Below are positions 48,063-61,729 of a stretch of DNA of 64,000 nt, piece after piece. The notes below the pieces were generated by a model, which searched no databases, was not told where the DNA came from, and saw only the letters and a program-made list of their open reading frames with translations. Both the position numbers and the translations under genes were made by a program. The first letter of the stretch is position 1; each line of letters opens with the position of its first letter. Source of the DNA: Xylophilus sp. GW821-FHT01B05 (GTDB taxonomy: Bacteria > Pseudomonadota > Gammaproteobacteria > Burkholderiales > Burkholderiaceae_C); NCBI GenBank assembly GCA_038961845.1, contig CP152408.1, positions 4,464,001 to 4,528,000 on the forward strand. The letters run 5' to 3'.

Positions 48063-49031
48063 ATGGCCGCCCAGGTGCCCGCCATGCAAGTCGTCCCCAA
48101 GCCCCAAGCCACGCCGCTCAATCTGCGCCAGATCGAGGTGTTCCACGCCATCATGGTGACTGGATCGCTGAGCGAGGCCGGGCGCATGTTGTGCGTGTCG
48201 CAGCCCTCGGTCAGCCGGGTGCTGGCCACGGCAGAGAACCGGCTGCGCTTTCTGCTGTTCGAGCGTGTGCGCGGGCGCTTGCAGCCCACGCCCGAGGCGC
48301 GCCGCCTGTTTGCCGAGGTGGAGGGCATTGTGGCCGGCGTGAGCCAGTTCAATACCGTGGCGCGCAGCCTGGCGCAGGGCTCTGAGGGCAAGCTCTACCT
48401 GGTGTCCAGCCCGAGCTACGGCGAATGGCTGCTGCCGCGCGCCATCAGCCGCTTCTGCAGCCGGCACCCGGATGTGCATGTCAACTACCGGCCGCTGGCC
48501 TTCGACGCGCTGATCCCGCACGTGCTGCTGGGCCGGGCCGAGCTGTGCGTGTCGTCCATGGCGCCGCCGCCCAGCGCCAACCTGGTGGCCAAGGAGATTG
48601 GCGAGGGCCGCATCCTGTGCGCGCTGCCCAAGGGGCATCCGCTGGGCCGGGTCGATGTGGTGACGGCCGAGGCGCTGCGTGCCCACACCCTGATCGGCTA
48701 CGGCGCCGACACGCCGTTTGGCCAGCTCACCAGCCGCTTTCTGGCGTCTGCGGGGGTAGTGCCGCATATCGAGATCCGCTCCACGCCCGAGGCGCTGGCC
48801 ATGGTGCGGCAAGGCGTGGGCGTGGCGCTGGTCGAGTCCTTTGGCGTCACCTCCAATTGCGCAGAAGAGATCGAGCTCAAGCCGATCAGCCCCATGCTGG
48901 CCCACAAGATCTACCTGATCCACTCCCGGACCAGCCCGCTGTCCAACCTGGCCAAGGGTTTTCTGGCGACGCTGCGGCACCTGCTGGACAGCGACGAGTT
49001 GATAGAGGCGCCGCATGTGTTGGCGGCTTGA
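48063..49031 (+). CDS. LysR-family transcriptional regulator
   Basis: This is a 322-residue LysR-type regulator. The N-terminal winged helix-turn-helix is LNLRQIEVFHAIMVTGSLSE, AGRMLCVSQPSVSRVLATAE. A substrate-binding domain follows (EGKLYLVSSPSYGEWLLPRA). ATG 48084 is an alternative start. It lies between the transporter/amidase operon and the N-carbamoyl-D-amino-acid hydrolase and probably regulates one of them. REP-like palindromes lie on both sides. Confidence 0.93.
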   Translation: MAAQVPAMQVVPKPQATPLNLRQIEVFHAIMVTGSLSEAGRMLCVSQPSVSRVLATAENRLRFLLFERVRGRLQPTPEARRLFAEVEGIVAGVSQFNTVARSLAQGSEGKLYLVSSPSYGEWLLPRAISRFCSRHPDVHVNYRPLAFDALIPHVLLGRAELCVSSMAPPPSANLVAKEIGEGRILCALPKGHPLGRVDVVTAEALRAHTLIGYGADTPFGQLTSRFLASAGVVPHIEIRSTPEALAMVRQGVGVALVESFGVTSNCAEEIELKPISPMLAHKIYLIHSRTSPLSNLAKGFLATLRHLLDSDELIEAPHVLAA

Positions 49032-49073
49032 GGCCACGAGTTGTTGCTGCACCGTTCAGGCTGCGCTGGGCCT

Positions 49074-49135
49074 GTCCTGAGCTTGTCGAAGGGCCGAAGC
49101 CAGGGAGGAGCCCTTCAACAGGCTCAAGGCGAACG
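49074..49135. repeat. REP-like palindrome right of lysR
   Basis: TCCTGAGCTTGTCGAAGGG (49075-49093) and CCCTTCAACAGGCTCAAGG (49111-49129) are near-complementary arms, followed by CGAACGG. It matches the element at 47925-47985. Confidence 0.7.
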
Positions 49136-49203
49136 GCCCTGCCTCTGAGCGCCAAACCACCCGGGCTCTGCCGGCGGCGAGAGCCGAGCGCGCTTCCTGT
49201 GTG

Positions 49204-49271
49204 AAACTATCAAATAGATAGCTAATAGCCCAATCAGCACAAGGGCTAGAGGCATATTTCACCAATAAACC
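49204..49271 (+). repeat. AGCTA/AAGGGCTAGAGGCATATTT intergenic repeat
   Basis: CTATCAAATAGATAGCTAAT begins with a small palindrome, followed by AAGGGCTAGAGGCATATTT and a terminal AATAAACC. It is the best-preserved plain intergenic copy of the family found at 44043 and 53206 (reverse). Confidence 0.8.
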
Positions 49272-49547
49272 AGCATCTGCCGGGCAAGACCTTGGAGCGG
49301 ACGGGCCCGCGCGCCCAACAAACGCCCCAAAACTCCATCGCAATTTGGCCGGCATCCATAGCTGGGCGCTATACACAAGGCCACTTCCCGCCGCCACAGC
49401 AGCCGGGAAAGTCGTTCCCCATCAATGACTTAGCCTTACCCGCAGGCTGCAGCATGGGCACATGGACCGCGTTCCCCAACGGGTTTACCGGGCGAAAAGG
49501 CCGCCGCATCATGGCCGCCATCACACCGTTTTGACGCCATCCTGACC

Positions 49548-50537
49548 ATGTCCAACACCATCACCGTGGCCGCAGCGCAGCTGGGCCCATTGCAGAAATC
49601 CGAGGGGCGCGACGTCGCCGTGGCGCGCATGGTGCGCCTGCTCGACCAGGCCCATCACCGCGGCGCGCAAGTCGTGGTGTTTCCCGAGCTGGCGCTGACC
49701 ACCTTCTTCCCGCGCTGGTACCACGAGGACCTGGACGAGGCCGATACCTGGTTCGAATCCACCCTGCCCTCGCCCGCCACGGCGCCGTTGTTTGACGCCA
49801 TCCGCCGCCACGGTCTGACGGTGTACCTGGGCTATGCCGAGATCGCCCATGAGGCCGACGAGACCGGCGTGGTGCGCAAGCGCCGCTTCAACACCTCGGT
49901 GATCATTGCGCCCTCGGGCGAGATCATTCTCAAGTACCGCAAGATCCACCTGCCGGGCCACGTGGAGTACGCGCCGGCGCGCACCGTGCAGCACCTGGAG
50001 AAGCGCTACTTCGAGGTTGGCAACCTGGGCTTTCCGGTGGCGCGCGCGCCGGTGGGCGATGTGGCCGGCGTGAACATGGGCATGCTGATCTGCAATGACC
50101 GCCGCTGGCCCGAGGCCTGGCGCGTGCTGGGCCTGCAGCAGGTGGAGCTGGTCATGCTGGGCTACAACACGCCCAGCCTCAACATGGAAAACCGCGGCTT
50201 CGAGGCGCACCACCTGCGCGTCTTCCACTCGGAGCTGTCGGTGCAGGCCGGCTGCTACCAGAACGCCTGCTTTGCCGTGGCCGTGGCCAAGGCCGGCACC
50301 GAGGACGGCCATGAGCTGCAGGGCCACTCGGTCATCGTCAACCCGCAGGGCGAGGTCATGGCCCGCACCACGCGCTGGGACGACGAGCTGGCCGTGGCCG
50401 ATTGCAAGCTGGACATGTGCCAGCTGGGCCGCTCGACCATCTTCAATTTCGCCGCGCACCGCCGCGTCGAGGCCTATGGCCGCATCACCGAGCAGACCGG
50501 CAGCGTCGCCCCGCCCGTCTGGACTCCCGCTGGTTGA
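49548..50537 (+). CDS. N-carbamoyl-D-amino-acid hydrolase
   Basis: This nitrilase-superfamily enzyme converts N-carbamoyl-D-amino acids to D-amino acids, CO2 and ammonia. The 329 residues carry the triad Glu47 (FPELALTTFFPRWY), Lys132 (KYRKIHLPGH) and Cys182 (GMLICNDRRWPEAWRVLGL). They also match the family-specific stretches QHLEKRYFEVGNLGFPV and QAGCYQNACFAVA known from the Agrobacterium enzyme. A Bug receptor and a D-aminoacylase follow on the same strand. Confidence 0.92.
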   Translation: MSNTITVAAAQLGPLQKSEGRDVAVARMVRLLDQAHHRGAQVVVFPELALTTFFPRWYHEDLDEADTWFESTLPSPATAPLFDAIRRHGLTVYLGYAEIAHEADETGVVRKRRFNTSVIIAPSGEIILKYRKIHLPGHVEYAPARTVQHLEKRYFEVGNLGFPVARAPVGDVAGVNMGMLICNDRRWPEAWRVLGLQQVELVMLGYNTPSLNMENRGFEAHHLRVFHSELSVQAGCYQNACFAVAVAKAGTEDGHELQGHSVIVNPQGEVMARTTRWDDELAVADCKLDMCQLGRSTIFNFAAHRRVEAYGRITEQTGSVAPPVWTPAG

Positions 50538-50593
50538 AACAGCGCACCGCATCCCCGTCTGCCCCTCGTCCTCTCCCTGAAAAGGAACGCCCC

Positions 50594-51583
50594 ATGTCTT
50601 CCCTCAAGAGTGCCGCCCTGCGGCTCGCGCAGCGCCTGGCCGTGCCTGCCGTCGCGCTGCTGTTCACCGCCCAGGCCTTTGCCGCCTACCCGGACCGGCC
50701 GATCACGCTGATCGTGCCCTTCAACGCCGGCACCACGCCCGACATCGTCTCGCGCATGCTGGCCGAGGCGGTGGGCCGCGACATCGGCCAGTCCGTTGTG
50801 GTCACCAACCGCGTGGGGGCCTCCGGCATCATCGGCACGCAGGCGCTGATCAACGCGCCGGCCGACGGCTACACCATTGCCTACGCCAACGTGGCCACGC
50901 TGGCGATCAACCAGTCGCTCTACAAGAAGCTGCCTTATGACGCCGACAAGCAACTCGCGCCCGTGGCCCTGACCGGCTTTGTGCAGAACGTGCTGGCCGT
51001 GCGCAAGGACCTGGGCGTGAAGAGCGTGGCCGAGCTGGTGGCGCTGGCCAAGAAAGATCCCGGCAAGCTCACCGTGGGCTCGGGCGGCAACGGCACCACC
51101 GGCCACCTGAGCGCGGAGATGTTCAAGTCCATGGCGGGCGTCTACATCACCCACGTGCCCTACAAGGGCGGCCTCGAAGCCGACCTGGCGCTGCTGCGCG
51201 GCGAGGTGGATTTGGTGTTTGAGAACATCACCTCCATCGCGCCCTACCTGCAGCGTGGCCAGGTCGTGCCATTGGCCGTCACCGGCAGCCAGCGCGACAA
51301 CCGCCTGCCGCAACTGCCCACCATGGCCGAGAGCGGCCTGCACGGCTACCAGGCCGTGGCCTGGACGGGCTACATCGCCCCCGCCGCCACGCCGCCGCAG
51401 GTGTTGGACCTTTTGAACGCGGCCTTCAACAAGGCGCTGAACTCACCCGAGCTGAAGAGCCGACTGGCCCAGCAGGCCTACGAGATCCACGTGGGCCCGC
51501 GCAGCGACCTGTTTGATCTGGCGCACAAGGAGCGCCCCATTTGGGCCGACGTGATCAAGAAATCTGGCGCGGCTATTGATTGA
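50594..51583 (+). CDS. Bug/TctC-family periplasmic solute receptor
   Basis: This is a 329-residue extracytoplasmic receptor of the tripartite tricarboxylate/Bug family, abundant in Comamonadaceae. A signal peptide ends AQAFAA. The fold is recognised by YPDRPITLIVPFNAGTTPDI, LINAPADGYTIAYAN, HVPYKGGLEADLALLRGEVD and LPQLPTMAESGL. AAAGGA precedes the ATG. No TctA/TctB membrane partners are nearby. By context it may bind a D-amino-acid derivative (inference). Confidence 0.93.
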   Translation: MSSLKSAALRLAQRLAVPAVALLFTAQAFAAYPDRPITLIVPFNAGTTPDIVSRMLAEAVGRDIGQSVVVTNRVGASGIIGTQALINAPADGYTIAYANVATLAINQSLYKKLPYDADKQLAPVALTGFVQNVLAVRKDLGVKSVAELVALAKKDPGKLTVGSGGNGTTGHLSAEMFKSMAGVYITHVPYKGGLEADLALLRGEVDLVFENITSIAPYLQRGQVVPLAVTGSQRDNRLPQLPTMAESGLHGYQAVAWTGYIAPAATPPQVLDLLNAAFNKALNSPELKSRLAQQAYEIHVGPRSDLFDLAHKERPIWADVIKKSGAAID

Positions 51584-51585
51584 AC

Positions 51586-51640
51586 ACCCCCAGGCTGCGC
51601 GCTTCGCGTCTTCGCCTTCCCCCTCAAGGGGGCACATCCT
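51586..51640. repeat. GC-rich dispersed intergenic element
   Basis: CCCCCAGGCTGCGCGCTTCG followed by CTTCGCC and CCCCCTCAAGGGGGC resembles a short element seen between many Comamonadaceae genes, from recollection. It lies between the Bug receptor and the D-aminoacylase. Only one copy is in this window. Confidence 0.4.
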
Positions 51641-51744
51641 GCGGACTGGCAAAGCCAGATCCGCGGATGTTTTGGCATGGCCTGCTCCGCGGCCCTTTGT
51701 GTTGCATGCGCTGCCAATAACACGCAGCGCCAACGGAGACACCC

Positions 51745-53205
51745 ATGGCTCACTTCGACCTGCTGATCCGCCACGGTACCGTGATCGATGGCACTGGCGC
51801 ACCACGGCGGCGTGCCGATCTGGGCCTGCGGGGCCGCCGCATCGCGGCCCTGGGCGATCTGGGCGGTGACACGGCCGAGCAAGAGATAGACGCCACGGGC
51901 CGCATCGTCGCGCCCGGCTTCATCGACTCGCACACGCACGACGACCGCTACCTGCGGCAAGACCCGCTGATGCCGGCCAAGCTGAGCCAGGGCGTGACGA
52001 CGGTCATCACCGGCAACTGCGGCATCAGCCTGGCGCCGTGGCAGCCAGCGGCCCGCCAGGCCGTGCCGCCACCGCTGAACCTGCTGGGCCACGACGCTGG
52101 CTACTTTCCGTTTGCGCGCTTTGCCGACTACCTGCACGACCTGGAGCAGCACCCGGCCGCCATCAACGCGGCCTGCCTGGTCGGCCACACCACCTTGCGC
52201 GTTGCCGTGATGGACGACCTGGGCCGCGCCGCCAGCGCGCCCGAGCTGGCCGCCATGCAGGCTCTGCTGCGCGAGGCGCTGGACAGCGGCGCCATCGGCC
52301 TATCGACCGGCGCCGCCTACCCCGCCGCCATGCCGGCCACCACGGCCGAGATGGCGGCGCTGGCGCAAACCCTGCGCGGCTACGGTGCCGTCTATGCCAG
52401 CCACATCCGCGACGAGGGCGACCACATCTTTGCCGCGCTGGACGAGGCCTTTGCCGTGGGCGCGGCAGGCGATGCGCCGGTGGTGGTGTCGCACCACAAG
52501 CTGATCGGGCCGGCCAACCACGGCCGCTCGCGCGAGACCCTGGCGCACATCGCCCACGCCATGGTGCACCAGCCCATCGCGCTGGACTGCTACCCCTACG
52601 CCGCGGGCTCCACCATATTGCGCAAAGACCGGCTGGCGGTGTCCAGCCGCGTGATCGTGACCCAGTCGCAGCCGCACCCCGAGTTCGCCGGGCAGGACCT
52701 GGACGTTATTGCCCGGCAGATGGGCCTGTCGCCCGAAGACGCGGTAGACGCCCTGCAGCCGGCCGGCGCCATCTACTTCCTGATGGACGAGCAGGACGTG
52801 CAGCGCATCCTGGCCTTCCCCCAGACCATGGTGGGCTCCGACGGCATACCGCACGACACCGCGCCGCACCCGCGCCTGTGGGGCACCTTCCCGCGCGTGC
52901 TGGGCCACTACTGCCGCGACGTCGGCCTGTTCACGCTGGAGCAGGCGGTGCACAAGATGACGGGTCTCACGGCGCGCCACTTTCGCCTGCCCGGCCGCGG
53001 CGTGCTGGCCGTGGGCGCCTGCGCCGACGTGACGGTGTTTGACGCCGGCGCCATCGCCGACGCCGCCACCTGGGACATGCCCACGCAGCCCGCGCGCGGC
53101 ATAGACGCGGTGGTCGTCAACGGCGCCCTGGCCTGGCAAAACGGGCAGGCCACCGGCAGCCGTGACGGTGCGGTAATCCGTCTGGGCGATACGGTATTTT
53201 GCTAA
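51745..53205 (+). CDS. N-acyl-D-amino-acid deacylase
   Basis: This amidohydrolase-superfamily zinc enzyme releases D-amino acids from N-acyl-D-amino acids. The 486-residue protein has the metal motif SHTHDD (His63, His65), the family cysteine in TTVITGNCGIS (Cys92), GHTTLRVAVM, SHIRDEGDHIF and VVSHHKLIGPANHGRS. The late motif GSDGIPHDTAPHPRLWGTFP is also present. With the N-carbamoyl hydrolase upstream, it indicates a pathway that salvages N-substituted D-amino acids. Confidence 0.92.
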   Translation: MAHFDLLIRHGTVIDGTGAPRRRADLGLRGRRIAALGDLGGDTAEQEIDATGRIVAPGFIDSHTHDDRYLRQDPLMPAKLSQGVTTVITGNCGISLAPWQPAARQAVPPPLNLLGHDAGYFPFARFADYLHDLEQHPAAINAACLVGHTTLRVAVMDDLGRAASAPELAAMQALLREALDSGAIGLSTGAAYPAAMPATTAEMAALAQTLRGYGAVYASHIRDEGDHIFAALDEAFAVGAAGDAPVVVSHHKLIGPANHGRSRETLAHIAHAMVHQPIALDCYPYAAGSTILRKDRLAVSSRVIVTQSQPHPEFAGQDLDVIARQMGLSPEDAVDALQPAGAIYFLMDEQDVQRILAFPQTMVGSDGIPHDTAPHPRLWGTFPRVLGHYCRDVGLFTLEQAVHKMTGLTARHFRLPGRGVLAVGACADVTVFDAGAIADAATWDMPTQPARGIDAVVVNGALAWQNGQATGSRDGAVIRLGDTVFC

Positions 53206-53256
53206 AAAGTGGCTCTAGCCCAGGTCCCGCCTGGGCTTCTAGCTATCAATTTATTT
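53206..53256 (-). repeat. Reverse-oriented AGCTA/GGGCTAGAGCC repeat
   Basis: On the minus strand: AATTGATAGCTAGAAGCCCA, then CCTGGGCTAGAGCCACTTTT. It starts right at the D-aminoacylase stop codon. Same family as the copies at 44043 and 49204. Its internal AAGCCCAGG/CCTGGGCT arms could act as a hairpin terminator for the upstream operon. Confidence 0.7.
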
Positions 53257-53469
53257 ATTGCGCTGCCACAGTGCAAAACCGGCCCGCAGCAGATGGAAGA
53301 AAATGACGCCCCGCAGGACCCCAGGCAGCGCCGGTTTTCCAAAAACCTCGTCGCCTGCAGGTTTTGAGACGCCCGCGCCGACTCGCTAAAGTGGCGGGTT
53401 GCGTGGGCGACTCGATGCCTTCGCCGCGAGCGATTCATTTACTTTTTTTCACTGGACTAGAAGTCGACA

Positions 53470-55704
<2,235 letters not shown>

Positions 55705-55746
55705 TGAGCTGTCGGCGCCCAGGCGCCGACTGAGCAATGCGCCTTG

Positions 55747-55783
55747 AAAACGGGGGCCGGGATTTTGTCCCGGCCCCCGTTTT
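55747..55783. terminator. Bidirectional terminator between icd and lrp-type gene
   Basis: A perfect 16-bp stem (AAAACGGGGGCCGGGA / TCCCGGCCCCCGTTTT) with loop TTTTG lies between convergent icd and the Lrp-family gene. The A and T tails on the two sides allow termination in both directions. Confidence 0.93.
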
Positions 55784-55789
55784 CTTTTG

Positions 55790-56299
55790 TCAGATCGGCA
55801 ACTGCGTAGTCGACAACACCTGCTTGAGCACCATGAAAGTCCGCACCTGCCGCACGCCTGGCAGGTAGAGCAGGTGCTCGGCGTGCAGGCGGTTGTAGCT
55901 CTCGTTGTCCTTCGTGCGCACAAGCATGAAATAGTCGAACTCGCCCATGACGACGTGGCACTCCATGCAGCCCGGAACCTTCTGCACCGCCTTCTCGAAG
56001 TCGGTGAAGGAGTCCGGCGTGGAGCGGTCCAGCACCACGCCGATCATGACCAGCGTGCCCGCGTCCAGCGCACGCGGATCGAGCAGCGCCACGATGCCCT
56101 TGATCAGGCCCAGCGCCTTCAAGCGCTCCACCCGCCGCAGGCAGGCGGGCGCGCTCAGATTCACCTTGGCGGCCAGCGCCACGTTGGAGACGGAGGCGTC
56201 GCGCTGCAGCGCACGCAGGATGGCGCGGTCGGTGCGATCCAGGCCGTCTTTTACGGAATCTGGAGTGGCGCTCTTCTTCTGCAATTTTGTTGTGGCCAT
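55790..56299 (-). CDS. Lrp/AsnC-family regulator, probable AcdR
   Basis: This is a 169-residue Lrp-type regulator with the N-terminal helix-turn-helix LDRTDRAILRALQRDASVSN, VALAAKVNLSAPACLRRVER. A RAM domain follows (VPGCMECHVVMGEFDYFMLV). It is divergent from acdS, the arrangement known for AcdR, which activates acdS in response to ACC in Pseudomonas/Enterobacter. The AT-rich 189-bp gap between the two genes is the expected binding region. Confidence 0.88.
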   Translation of the reverse strand: MATTKLQKKSATPDSVKDGLDRTDRAILRALQRDASVSNVALAAKVNLSAPACLRRVERLKALGLIKGIVALLDPRALDAGTLVMIGVVLDRSTPDSFTDFEKAVQKVPGCMECHVVMGEFDYFMLVRTKDNESYNRLHAEHLLYLPGVRQVRTFMVLKQVLSTTQLPI

Positions 56300-56337
56300 G
56301 GCAATTCTTAATTAATAAAAAACCGTTAATTACCGCA

Positions 56338-56366
56338 TTGGTACTTTTCAGGATCGAATCCTATAG
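56338..56366 (+). promoter_or_regulatory. Putative acdS promoter
   Basis: TTGGTA (56338-56343), a 17-base spacer and CTATAG (56361-56366) form a fair sigma-70 promoter. The spacer holds the small inverted repeat GGATCGAATCC. AT-rich TTAATTAATAAAAAACCGTT upstream (56308-56327) is a plausible Lrp-type binding zone. Confidence 0.55.
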
Positions 56367-56488
56367 AAACTTTGCAAGCATGTTTTGTCAGGTAATTCAT
56401 AAGATGAGACCAACACAAGCCAACGCCCAGCAGTGCATGTTTCGTGCTTGCAGGCGTTGCGCCGGTCTTAACCACTGGAGCCTTTCAC

Positions 56489-57505
56489 ATGAATCTGCAG
56501 AAGTTCCCGCGCTACCCGCTGACCTTCGGCCCTACACCCATCCAGCCGCTGAAGCGGCTCAGCGCCCACCTGGGGGGCAAGGTCGATCTCTACGCCAAGC
56601 GTGAGGACTGCAACAGTGGCCTGGCCTTCGGTGGCAACAAGACACGCAAGCTCGAATACCTCATCCCCGAAGCACTGGAAGGCGGCTACGACACGCTGGT
56701 GTCCATCGGCGGCATCCAGTCCAACCAAACACGCCAGGTCGCGGCCGTGGCGGCGCACCTGGGCCTGAAGTGCGTGCTGGTGCAAGAGAACTGGGTGAAC
56801 TACTCCGACGCGGTGTATGACCGTGTCGGCAACATCGAGCTGTCGCGCATCATGGGCGCCGACGTGCGCCTGGATGCGGCCGGTTTTGACATCGGCATCC
56901 GCGAAAGCTGGGAGCAGGCCATGCACGACGTGAAGGCCGCCGGCGGCAAGCCCTTCCCCATTCCTGCAGGCTGCTCCGAGCACCCGCGCGGCGGCCTGGG
57001 CTTTGTCTCTTTTGCCGAAGAGGTGCGCCAGCAAGAAGCCGAGCTGGGCTTCAAGTTCGACTACATCGTGACCTGCGCCGTCACCGGCAGCACGCAGGCC
57101 GGCATGGTGGTGGGCTTTGCCGCCGACGGCCGGGCCGACCGCGTGATTGGCATCGACGCCTCGGCCAAGCCAGAGAAGACCTTCGACCAGATCCTGCGCA
57201 TCGCCAAAGGCACGGCCGAACTGGTCGAGCTGGGCCGCGACATCACCGACAAGGATGTGGTGCTGGACACGCGCTTTGGCGGCCCCGAGTACGGCCTGCC
57301 CAGCGACGGCACGCTGGAGGCGATCCGCCTGTGTGCGCGCATGGAAGGCATGCTGACCGACCCGGTCTACGAGGGCAAGTCCATGCACGGAATGATCGAG
57401 AAGGTGCGCCTGGGCGAATTCCCCGCGGGCTCCAAGGTGCTGTATGCGCACCTGGGCGGCGCACCAGCGCTCAGCGCCTACAGCTTCATCTTCCGCAACG
57501 GCTGA
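56489..57505 (+). CDS. acdS: 1-aminocyclopropane-1-carboxylate deaminase
   Basis: This PLP enzyme cleaves the plant ethylene precursor ACC into 2-oxobutyrate and ammonia. The 338 residues match the family length exactly. Lys51 ([11 protein letters not shown]) is the PLP lysine, and Ser78 lies in [10 protein letters not shown]. The diagnostic Tyr294-Glu295 (DPVYEGKS) and Leu322 ([11 protein letters not shown]), which separate true ACC deaminases from D-cysteine desulfhydrases, are all present. The gene is divergent from an AcdR-like regulator and followed by a Bug receptor and an AceE-type E1. Confidence 0.95.
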   Translation: MNLQKFPRYPLTFGPTPIQPLKRLSAHLGGKVDLYAKREDCNSGLAFGGNKTRKLEYLIPEALEGGYDTLVSIGGIQSNQTRQVAAVAAHLGLKCVLVQENWVNYSDAVYDRVGNIELSRIMGADVRLDAAGFDIGIRESWEQAMHDVKAAGGKPFPIPAGCSEHPRGGLGFVSFAEEVRQQEAELGFKFDYIVTCAVTGSTQAGMVVGFAADGRADRVIGIDASAKPEKTFDQILRIAKGTAELVELGRDITDKDVVLDTRFGGPEYGLPSDGTLEAIRLCARMEGMLTDPVYEGKSMHGMIEKVRLGEFPAGSKVLYAHLGGAPALSAYSFIFRNG

Positions 57506-57587
57506 AGCGCGCGCGGCGTCAGGCCGCGCCCTCGCTTCCGTCGCAGTGCACCCGGTGTTTTCTCACTTCCATGATTGGAGTTTTCCC

Positions 57588-58577
57588 ATGAGATCTAGCT
57601 GGAAAAAATCGGTGCGCTGGATGGCGCTATGGGCATTGCCCTTGATGGTGCTGGGTGGTGGCGGCGCCTATGCGCAGAGCTATCCCGTCAAGCCCGTGCA
57701 GCTGGTGGTGCCGTTCCCGCCGGGCGGCGCCACCGACATCGTCGGGCGCCTGGTGGCGCAGAAGCTGGGCGAGCGCATGGGCCAGCCGGTGGTGGTGGAG
57801 AACCGGGGCGGCGCCGGCACCATCATCGGCGCCAGCTATGTGGCCAAGGCCGCGCCCGATGGCTATACGCTGCTCATCAGCTCGGGCTCGACCTTCACGG
57901 TCAACCCGGCCATCAACCCGCACCTGCCCTACGACGCGGTCAAGAGCTTTGAGCCCATCGCGCTGGTGGCGCAGGTGCCCTTGCTGCTGGTGGCCAATGC
58001 GCAGGTGCCCGTCAACAACATTACGCAGTTGATCACCGCCGTGCGCGCGGAGCCAGGCAAGTATGTCTACGGCTCTTTTGGCACGGGCACCACCGGGCAT
58101 TTCGCGGGCGAGCAGTTGCTGAGCGCCACTGGCCTCGCCATGCAGCACGTGCCCTACAAGGGCAGCACGCCGGCCATCACCGATTTGATTGGTGGGCAGA
58201 TCCCGTTCTCTATCGACACCATTGCGGCCACGCTGCCGCACATCAAGTCCGGCAAGCTCAAAGCGATTGCCGTGACCGGGGCCAAGCGCTCCAGCCTGCT
58301 GCCCAACGTGCCCACCGTGGCAGAAAGCGGCTACCCCGATTTCGACGCGGATTCGTGGCTGGCCGTCGTTGCACCGCGCGGCATCCCCGATGAGGCCAAG
58401 AAGCGCCTGGAGAAGGCGCTGGCCGAGGCCATGGCCGAGCCCGAGGTCAAGGACAAGCTGCTGGCCAACGGCCTGGCGCCCAGCTATGCGCCGGCCGCCA
58501 CGGTCGTCGGTCTGATCGACCGCGACCTGCCACGCATGCGGGCCATTGCCCAGCGCGCCAACATCCGTGCCGACTGA
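57588..58577 (+). CDS. Bug/TctC-family periplasmic solute receptor (ACC locus)
   Basis: This is a 329-residue Bug receptor with a signal peptide ending GAYAQ, then YPVKPVQLVVPFPPGGATDI, VAKAAPDGYTLLISSGS, MQHVPYKGSTPAITDLIGGQ and LLPNVPTVAESGYPDFDA. It lies between acdS and the E1 gene on the same strand, so it may present ACC or a related acid for uptake. No tripartite transporter membrane genes are nearby, so the partner must be encoded elsewhere. Confidence 0.93.
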   Translation: MRSSWKKSVRWMALWALPLMVLGGGGAYAQSYPVKPVQLVVPFPPGGATDIVGRLVAQKLGERMGQPVVVENRGGAGTIIGASYVAKAAPDGYTLLISSGSTFTVNPAINPHLPYDAVKSFEPIALVAQVPLLLVANAQVPVNNITQLITAVRAEPGKYVYGSFGTGTTGHFAGEQLLSATGLAMQHVPYKGSTPAITDLIGGQIPFSIDTIAATLPHIKSGKLKAIAVTGAKRSSLLPNVPTVAESGYPDFDADSWLAVVAPRGIPDEAKKRLEKALAEAMAEPEVKDKLLANGLAPSYAPAATVVGLIDRDLPRMRAIAQRANIRAD

Positions 58578-58584
58578 GCCGGCC

Positions 58585-61278
<2,694 letters not shown>

Positions 61279-61446
61279 CACTTCCGTCTTTCATGAACCC
61301 GATTCGCTCCGCCGGAGCTGAAGGTATTCGTAGACGGCGCGGAGCACGAAGTAGAAGCGCTGAACCTGCCGACCTGAAGCGGCAGGCGGTATTACTTCAA
61401 TAATCCTTCAGCACGCGCAGTGCTGAGTTAAAAAAGCGTTCGCCCA
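61279..61446. other. Short gap between the E1 gene and the rrn terminator
   Basis: A hairpin CCTGCCG-N8-CGGCAGG (about 61358-61379) may end E1 transcription, though no T-run follows. A 24-codon plus-strand fragment before it reads FAPPELKVFVDGAEHEVEAL and ends at a stop; it looks like a relic of a coding sequence, but I recognise no family. Confidence 0.4.
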
Positions 61447-61484
61447 AAGACAAACACCCCCAATCTTTCGACTGGGGGTGTTTG
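61447..61484 (-). terminator. rRNA operon terminator
   Basis: A perfect 12-bp stem CAAACACCCCCA / TGGGGGTGTTTG with a ten-base loop lies 12 bp beyond the 5S 3' end. On the minus strand it is followed by TCTTTGGG, giving a T-rich exit. Confidence 0.85.
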
Positions 61485-61496
61485 AGGGCTGTAAGA

Positions 61497-61610
61497 GCCT
61501 GACGATGACCTACTTTCACACGGGAACCCGCACTATCATCGGCGCGGAGGCGTTTCACTGTCCTGTTCGGGATGGGAAGGAGTGGGACCACCTCGCTATG
61601 GTCATCAGGC
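61497..61610 (-). rRNA. rrf: 5S ribosomal RNA
   Basis: The minus strand begins GCCTGATGACCATAGCGAGG and contains CCCATCCCGAACAGGACAG and the loop region GATGATAGTGCGGGTT. It closes with a complementary GTCATCGTCAGGC. Length and ends fit bacterial 5S rRNA. Confidence 0.96.
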
Positions 61611-61729
61611 ATAACTGGGTGTCGTGCTGAACATGGTTCAACACAACGAATTCATAGAGTTTGGAATCAGCTTGAGTATTTTGAATGCGTCAACTTGGCA
61701 TAACACCTTGATCTGCTGATCAAAGTTAT

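Larger units (their letters stand above)
49032..49547. other. lysR-hydrolase intergenic region
   Basis: This 516-bp gap holds the REP-like palindrome (49074-49135) and the AGCTA/AAGGGCTAGAGGC repeat (49204-49271). I see no credible gene. A plus-strand frame of 80 codons (49292-49534) has no start signal or family features. The remainder (49272-49547) probably carries the promoter of the hydrolase operon, but no clear -35/-10 pair stands out. Confidence 0.7.

Noticed and set aside
49292-49534. 80-codon plus-strand ORF before the N-carbamoyl hydrolase
   Set aside because: No ribosome-binding site and no family features; lies in a repeat-rich intergenic region.
61302-61380. Short coding-like fragment (about 24 residues) after the E1 gene
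   Set aside because: Too short to assign and bounded by stops; kept only as a note in the intergenic entry.
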